Origin: Brevundimonas sp. | GTDB lineage: Bacteria; Pseudomonadota; Alphaproteobacteria; Caulobacterales; Caulobacteraceae | DNA length: 11,279 nucleotides | Reading direction: 5' to 3' | Assembly (NCBI GenBank): GCA_024711185.1 | Contig: JANJTI010000256.1 | Location: 1 to 11,279, forward strand | Shown: positions 7,640 to 11,279 of the stretch, piece after piece | How positions within the stretch are numbered: position 1 is the stretch's first letter | How the letters are laid out: each line of letters begins with the position of its first letter | Made by a program: the position numbers and the translations under genes | Notes under the pieces: generated by a model | What the model saw: only the letters and a program-made list of their open reading frames with translations | The model's database searches: none | Told to the model about the DNA's origin: nothing

Positions 7640-7720
7640 GCGCGGAGGAAATCGCCCGGTTGCGGGTGGCGGTGCGGGAGCGCATCTAATACACAGCCGG
7701 TCGCGCCGGTGAAACCGCGC

Positions 7721-7734
7721 GCCCATTGCCCATT
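7721..7734. repeat. Tandem heptamer GCCCATT x2 in the divergent region
   Basis: GCCCATT occurs twice in direct succession at 7721-7727 and 7728-7734, without mismatch. The second copy overlaps the candidate -35 of pepA. It could be a pair of half-sites for a regulator or a chance duplication; two copies of seven bases are too few to tell. Confidence 0.6.
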
Positions 7735-7760
7735 CGCAAGACCGGGGCGTACATCCCGGC

Positions 7761-7765
7761 GGGAG
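7761..7765 (+). promoter_or_regulatory. Ribosome binding site of pepA
   Basis: GGGAG lies 6 nt before the ATG at 7772, a good match and spacing. It supports this ATG over any later one. Confidence 0.6.
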
Positions 7766-7771
7766 CTGTAA

Positions 7772-9247
7772 ATGAATATCGAGTTTGTCGCGTCCCCGGG
7801 CGCCGCCGGGGTCCTGGCGGTGCTGGTCAACGAAGGCCGCAAGCTTTGCGGCGCGGGCGGACAGCTCGACCAGACGGCCTCGGGCGCACTGACGCGGGCC
7901 ATGAACGCGAGCCGGTTCACCGGCGGCTCGAACAGCACCCTGATCGTCGCGGCCCCTTCGGGTGTGGAGGCGCAAACCGTCGTGCTGACGGGCGCAGGCG
8001 AAGCGGACAAGTTCGACGATCTGGCGCTGGAGGCCGCAGCCGGAGCCGCCTATCAGGCCGTGAAGCTGTCCGGCGCCACGATCCTGACGATCGACGCCTC
8101 CCACCTGACGGCGCAGCAGGCCGCGCGCGCCGCGTTCGCCGCGCGGCTCGCGAGCTATCGCTTCCTGAAGTACCGCACGACGCTGAAGCCGGAGAAGACG
8201 CCGTCCATCGAGACGATCCGGATCGTGGCCGCGGATGTGGACGGCGCCCGCGCCGCCTGGGAGTCGTTCGCGGCGGTGGCCGAGGCCGTCGAATTTTCCC
8301 GCGACCTGGTCAGCGAGCCCGCCAACGTCCTGTATCCGGCGGAGTTCGCCCGGCGGGTCAAGGGGCTGGAGAGGCTGGGCCTCGAGGTGGAGATCCTCGG
8401 CGAGTCGGAGCTCGAGGATCTCGGCTTCCGCACCCTGTTGGCCGTGGGACAGGGCAGCGAACGGGAAAGCCAGGTCGCCATCATGAAGTGGAACGGCGGC
8501 AAGGCCGGCGAGCAGCCCATCGCCTTCGTCGGCAAGGGCGTCTGCTTCGACACCGGGGGCATCTCGATCAAGCCGGCGGACGGCATGGAGGAGATGAAGT
8601 GGGATATGGGCGGCGCCGCCGCCGTGGCCGGCGTGATGCACGCACTGGCGGGCCGTAAGGCGAAGGTGAACGCCGTCGGCGTGCTGGGGCTGGTGGAAAA
8701 CATGCCCGACGGCAAGGCCCAGCGCCCGGGCGACGTGGTCATCTCCCTTTCCGGTCAGTCCGTGGAGGTGCTGAACACCGACGCCGAGGGCCGGCTCGTG
8801 CTGGCCGACTGCCTCTGGTACACCCAGGACCGCTTCAAGCCGAAGTTCATGATCGATCTGGCGACCCTCACCGGCGCCATGATCGTGTCGCTGGGTCTGG
8901 AGTACGCCGGCGTCTTCTCGAACTCGGACGAGGTGGCGGGCGCCATCCTCGAGGCGGCGCCGAAGGTCGGCGAGAACGTCTGGAGGATGCCCATTCCGGC
9001 GGCCTACGAGCGCCACATCGACAGCCCGATCGCCGACGTGAAGAACACCGGAAACGGTCGCGCGGGCGGTTCGATCACCGCCGCCCTGTTCCTGCAGCGC
9101 TTCACCAACGGTCTGCCCTGGGCGCACATCGACATCGCGCCGACGGCGTGGGTCAAGGACAGCAAGAACCCGACCGTGCCGGACGGCGCGGTTGGATGGG
9201 GGGTCCGCACCCTCGACCGGATGGTGGCCGACCACTACGAGGTCTGA
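7772..9247 (+). CDS. pepA: Leucyl aminopeptidase (family M17) PepA
   Basis: PepA is a cytosolic, two-metal, hexameric aminopeptidase that removes N-terminal residues such as Leu from peptides. The 491-residue product has the N-terminal macro-like domain (about 1-165) and the catalytic domain (about 175-488). The M17 signature NTDAEGRL is at 335-342. Metal and catalytic residues line up with E. coli PepA at a constant offset of 15: K255, D260, D278, D337 and E339 as ligands, K267 and R341 as catalytic residues, in GKGVCFDTGGISIKP and MKWDMGG. VENMPDGKAQRPGDV (308-322) is also characteristic. In E. coli, PepA additionally binds DNA as a carAB regulator and Xer accessory factor; nothing here shows that role. 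The gene diverges from lptF, a neighbourhood also found in E. coli, and ends just before a strong terminator. Confidence 0.97.
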   Translation: MNIEFVASPGAAGVLAVLVNEGRKLCGAGGQLDQTASGALTRAMNASRFTGGSNSTLIVAAPSGVEAQTVVLTGAGEADKFDDLALEAAAGAAYQAVKLSGATILTIDASHLTAQQAARAAFAARLASYRFLKYRTTLKPEKTPSIETIRIVAADVDGARAAWESFAAVAEAVEFSRDLVSEPANVLYPAEFARRVKGLERLGLEVEILGESELEDLGFRTLLAVGQGSERESQVAIMKWNGGKAGEQPIAFVGKGVCFDTGGISIKPADGMEEMKWDMGGAAAVAGVMHALAGRKAKVNAVGVLGLVENMPDGKAQRPGDVVISLSGQSVEVLNTDAEGRLVLADCLWYTQDRFKPKFMIDLATLTGAMIVSLGLEYAGVFSNSDEVAGAILEAAPKVGENVWRMPIPAAYERHIDSPIADVKNTGNGRAGGSITAALFLQRFTNGLPWAHIDIAPTAWVKDSKNPTVPDGAVGWGVRTLDRMVADHYEV

Positions 9248-9254
9248 CGAACCG

Positions 9255-9285
9255 AAGGGGAGGGGCGGTCGCCTCTCCCCTTTTT
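9255..9285 (+). terminator. Intrinsic terminator after pepA
   Basis: Starting 7 nt after the pepA stop, GGGGAGGGGCG pairs with CGCCTCTCCCC (one G-U pair, tight GT-centred loop; 9257-9280). It is followed directly by TTTTT (9281-9285). The stem of about ten pairs plus T tract is a textbook rho-independent terminator for pepA. It ends only 24 nt before the next start codon. Confidence 0.88.
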
Positions 9286-9309
9286 CGTGGCCGGTGCTAT
9301 GGCTCGGCC

Positions 9310-11124
9310 ATGCGCCAGTCCTTCGACGAAACCACCGATCCGTCCTTCGCCGCGAAGCACCTGCCCCTCTTGCGGGCGAGGATGGCCGAGCAGGGCCTCG
9401 ACGGCCTGCTGGTCCCGCACGAGGACGAGCATCAGAACGAGTACCTCCCGGAGGCCAACGAGCGGCTGGCCTGGATCAGCGGGTTCACCGGCTCGGCCGG
9501 GGCCGCGGTGGTGATGAAGGACCGTGCGGCCATCTTCGCCGACGGGCGCTACACGGTGCAGGTGCGGGCGCAGGTCGATCCGGCGCAGTTCGAAATCCAC
9601 GCGCTGGAGGACAACGGTCTGGCCCGCTGGCTGGAGACGGTCCCGGCAGGATCACAGATCGGCTACGATCCCCGGCTGCACAGCCCGGACTCGCTCGCCG
9701 CCCTGAAGCAGTCGGCGGAGAGGGCGGGCGCAACGCTGAAGCCGGTGGACGCGAACCCTCTGGACCTCGCATGGGGCGAGGCGCGCCCCGCCCAGCCGGC
9801 CGCTCCGGTGGTCCCGCACGAGGAGCGCTACACGGGCGAGTCCAGCGACTCCAAGCGGACCCGGGTCGCCGGGTCGATCCGGGAGAAGGGCGCCGATGCA
9901 GCGGTGCTCACGGCGCCCGCGTCCCTTGCCTGGCTGTTCAACATCCGCGGCGGCGACGTCATTCGCACGCCTCTGCCGCTGGGGCAGGCGGTGGTCGAGG
10001 CGGACGGCTCGGCGCGGCTGTTCCTCGACCCGCGCAAGGTCACCAACGAACTCCCCGGCTGGTTGGGAGACGCCGTGCGGCTTGAGGCGCCGGAGGCGCT
10101 GGAGGGCGCGCTGGATGGGTTGAAGGGACGGAAGGTGCTGATCGATCCGGCCCAGTCCCCGGCGTGGTATTTCGACCGGCTGGCGGCGGCCGGGGCCGAG
10201 GTGGTGCGCGGCATGGACCCCTGCACCCTGCCGCGCGCGGCCAAGAACCCGGTCGAGATCGAGGGCAGCCGGCAGGCGCACATCCGCGACGGCGCGGCGC
10301 TGAGCCGCTTCCTGCACTGGGTCGACACCACCGCGCAGGAGATCCTGCCGGACGAGCGCGAGATCGCAGAAACGCTGGAGCGGTTCCGCGAAGAGACCGG
10401 CGCGCTGAAGGACCTGTCCTTCGACACCATCGCAGGAGCCGGACCGAACGGCGCCCTGCCGCACTACAAGCCGGTGGGAGCCAAGATCCGCCGGATCGAG
10501 AAGGGCTCGCTGCTGCTCGTCGACGGCGGCGGCCAGTATCTGGACGGCACCACCGACGTGACGCGCACCATGGCGGTGGGCGAGCCCTCGGACGACCAGC
10601 GGCGCATGTTCACCCTGGTGCTGAAGGGCCATATCGCCATGGCGACGGTGCGCTTCCCCGCCGGGACGACCGGGCATCAGCTCGACGCCCTCGCGCGCCT
10701 GCCGCTGTGGATGCAGGGCTTCGACTACGACCACGGCACCGGCCACGGGGTCGGCAGCTATCTGGGCGTTCACGAGGGGCCGCAACGCATCGCCAAGATG
10801 GTCAACACCCAGCCGCTGCTGACCGGCATGATCCTGTCCAACGAGCCCGGCTACTATCGCGAGGGCTGCTGGGGCATCCGCATCGAAACCCTGCAGGTGG
10901 TCACCCCGCCGGAGCCCATCCCCGGCGGCGAGCGACCGATGCACGGCTTCGAACAGCTGACCCTCGCGCCGCTGGATCGCAAGCTGATCGACTTGGCCCT
11001 GCTCACCGCCGACGAGCGGGCCTATGTCGACGCCTATCACGCCGAGACGTGGGCCAGGGTGGGGCCGCTGCTGGACGGCGAGCCCCGGGCCTGGCTGGAG
11101 CGGGCCTGCGCGCCCTTGAAATAA
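9310..11124 (+). CDS. Xaa-Pro aminopeptidase, three-domain aminopeptidase P (family M24)
   Basis: This cytosolic metallopeptidase cleaves the N-terminal residue from peptides with proline in second position. The 604-residue length and domain order match the long, XPNPEP1-like aminopeptidase P class: creatinase N-domain (about 15-150), second creatinase-like domain (about 160-315), M24 pita-bread catalytic domain (about 318-535) and short C-terminal M24 domain (about 545-604). The five metal ligands are D405, D416 (GTTDVTRT), H479 (HGTGHGVG), E512 (NEPGYY) and E526 (GIRIET). No signal peptide is present. ATG 9310 gives the family's normal N-terminus (MRQSFDE). An in-frame ATG at 9148 lies inside pepA and would add 54 unrelated residues. 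No clear Shine-Dalgarno precedes the start, and a strong terminator sits 24 nt upstream, so the gene likely has its own promoter and perhaps a leaderless mRNA. Confidence 0.95.
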   Translation: MRQSFDETTDPSFAAKHLPLLRARMAEQGLDGLLVPHEDEHQNEYLPEANERLAWISGFTGSAGAAVVMKDRAAIFADGRYTVQVRAQVDPAQFEIHALEDNGLARWLETVPAGSQIGYDPRLHSPDSLAALKQSAERAGATLKPVDANPLDLAWGEARPAQPAAPVVPHEERYTGESSDSKRTRVAGSIREKGADAAVLTAPASLAWLFNIRGGDVIRTPLPLGQAVVEADGSARLFLDPRKVTNELPGWLGDAVRLEAPEALEGALDGLKGRKVLIDPAQSPAWYFDRLAAAGAEVVRGMDPCTLPRAAKNPVEIEGSRQAHIRDGAALSRFLHWVDTTAQEILPDEREIAETLERFREETGALKDLSFDTIAGAGPNGALPHYKPVGAKIRRIEKGSLLLVDGGGQYLDGTTDVTRTMAVGEPSDDQRRMFTLVLKGHIAMATVRFPAGTTGHQLDALARLPLWMQGFDYDHGTGHGVGSYLGVHEGPQRIAKMVNTQPLLTGMILSNEPGYYREGCWGIRIETLQVVTPPEPIPGGERPMHGFEQLTLAPLDRKLIDLALLTADERAYVDAYHAETWARVGPLLDGEPRAWLERACAPLK

Positions 11125-11196
11125 GGCGGAACGGCGCCCATTTCCGGTGTGCTGGCGGACGCGCCGCCGGCTCCCACACATTCAGGAGATGCGCTC
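11125..11196. other. Intergenic gap with a GC hairpin between the M24 and aldo/keto reductase genes
   Basis: The 72-bp gap holds GCTGGCGG-acgcg-CCGCCGGC (11151-11171), an 8-bp stem with one G-T pair and a 5-nt loop. It has no T tract, so termination is uncertain. The aldo/keto reductase ribosome binding site follows. No clear promoter is visible. Confidence 0.45.
11184..11189 (+). promoter_or_regulatory. Ribosome binding site of the aldo/keto reductase gene
   Basis: AGGAGA lies 7 nt before the ATG at 11197, a near-ideal Shine-Dalgarno that decides the start of this truncated gene. Confidence 0.75.
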
Positions 11197-11279
11197 ATGA
11201 AGACGCGCAGGCTGGGCCGTTCGGGCCCTGAGGTTTCGGCCATCGGCCTCGGCTGCATGGGCATGGCCGCCTTCTACGG
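11197..11279 (+). CDS. Aldo/keto reductase, N-terminal fragment cut by window edge
   Basis: Only 27 complete codons are visible. They read MKTRRLGRSGPEVSAIGLGC followed by MGMAAFY. This is the hallmark first strand of NADPH-dependent aldo/keto reductases of the AKR TIM-barrel family (R-x-L-G-x-x-G-x-x-V-S-x-x-G-L-G-C-M-G). The catalytic Asp/Tyr/Lys/His tetrad lies beyond the edge, so activity and substrate cannot be judged. It is on the same strand as the M24 gene, 72 bp downstream, with its own strong ribosome binding site. Confidence 0.9.
   Translation, partial: MKTRRLGRSGPEVSAIGLGCMGMAAFY

Larger units (their letters stand above)
7640..7771. promoter_or_regulatory. Divergent lptF / pepA promoter region
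   Basis: These 132 bp separate the start codons of lptF (minus) and pepA (plus) and must carry both promoters. The one AT-rich patch, ATCTAATACA at 7684-7693, reads as TATTAG on the minus strand. It is the best -10 candidate for lptF, 47 nt from its ATG, though no good -35 accompanies it. For pepA, TTGCCC (7726-7731) with TACATC (7750-7755) is a candidate pair resembling the Caulobacter housekeeping pattern. A tandem heptamer and the dyad-like CCGG-TCGCG-CCGG (7697-7709) lie between the two -10 candidates. The presence of promoters is near certain from layout; the individual elements are guesses. Confidence 0.6.

Noticed and set aside
7640..9235. Long minus-strand open frame antisense to nearly all of pepA, continuous with lptF
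   Set aside because: The frame is open because of high GC codon bias in pepA on the other strand. The translation is Gly/Arg/His/Gln-rich with no family resemblance, and pepA is an unmistakable gene. lptF begins at 7639.
9148..9309. Upstream ATG at 9148 as the start of the M24 gene
   Set aside because: The extra 54 residues are read out of frame through the pepA 3' end and its terminator and do not resemble an aminopeptidase P N-terminus.
9652..11181. 509-codon minus-strand open frame antisense to the M24 gene
   Set aside because: Composition is typical of a shadow frame (Arg/Gln/Gly-rich, no domain), while the plus strand encodes a complete M24 enzyme with all metal ligands.
1..11279. tRNA, rRNA, CRISPR arrays, insertion sequences, phage genes, attachment sites
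   Set aside because: None seen on reading both strands. Essentially all of the window is accounted for by housekeeping genes and short gaps.

Overview
The window reads as a GC-rich alphaproteobacterial chromosome segment. Protein style, such as the long Ala-rich SurA and the CPIC-type LptD, together with gene order, suggest Caulobacterales, with Brevundimonas or a relative the best guess. That placement is from recognition, not a database search. The content is overwhelmingly core envelope and housekeeping genes. I see no mobile element, CRISPR array, tRNA or rRNA, and no convincing undescribed system.

Layout. The left two thirds is a minus-strand block read from right to left: lptF (7639-6506), lptG (6509-5379, GTG start, 4-nt overlap with lptF), lptD (5340-2905), a surA-type periplasmic chaperone/PPIase (2828-1491) and pdxA (1491-475, start and stop sharing one base). 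After a 129-bp gap comes a DUF559-family nuclease-like gene (345 to beyond base 1). The right third is on the plus strand: pepA (7772-9247), a strong intrinsic terminator (9255-9285), a three-domain Xaa-Pro aminopeptidase of family M24 (9310-11124), and the first 27 codons of an aldo/keto reductase (11197 to beyond the right edge). lptF and pepA diverge from a 132-bp intergenic region that should carry both promoters and holds an exact tandem heptamer.

How the genes work together. LptF and LptG are the inner-membrane permease pair that, with LptB, extracts lipopolysaccharide. LptD is the outer-membrane translocon that inserts it into the outer leaflet. SurA is the periplasmic chaperone that helps fold outer-membrane barrels, LptD included. 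Inner-membrane exit, outer-membrane entry and barrel folding are therefore encoded in one apparent transcription unit. pdxA (vitamin B6 synthesis) is the usual metabolic passenger behind surA. pepA and the M24 enzyme are cytosolic peptidases of peptide turnover.

The points most worth checking are the DUF559 gene where rsmA/ksgA follows pdxA in E. coli, the terminator only 24 bp before the M24 start codon, the divergent regulatory region, a paired-cysteine arrangement in SurA, and a Ca-binding-like Asp/Gly motif in LptD.
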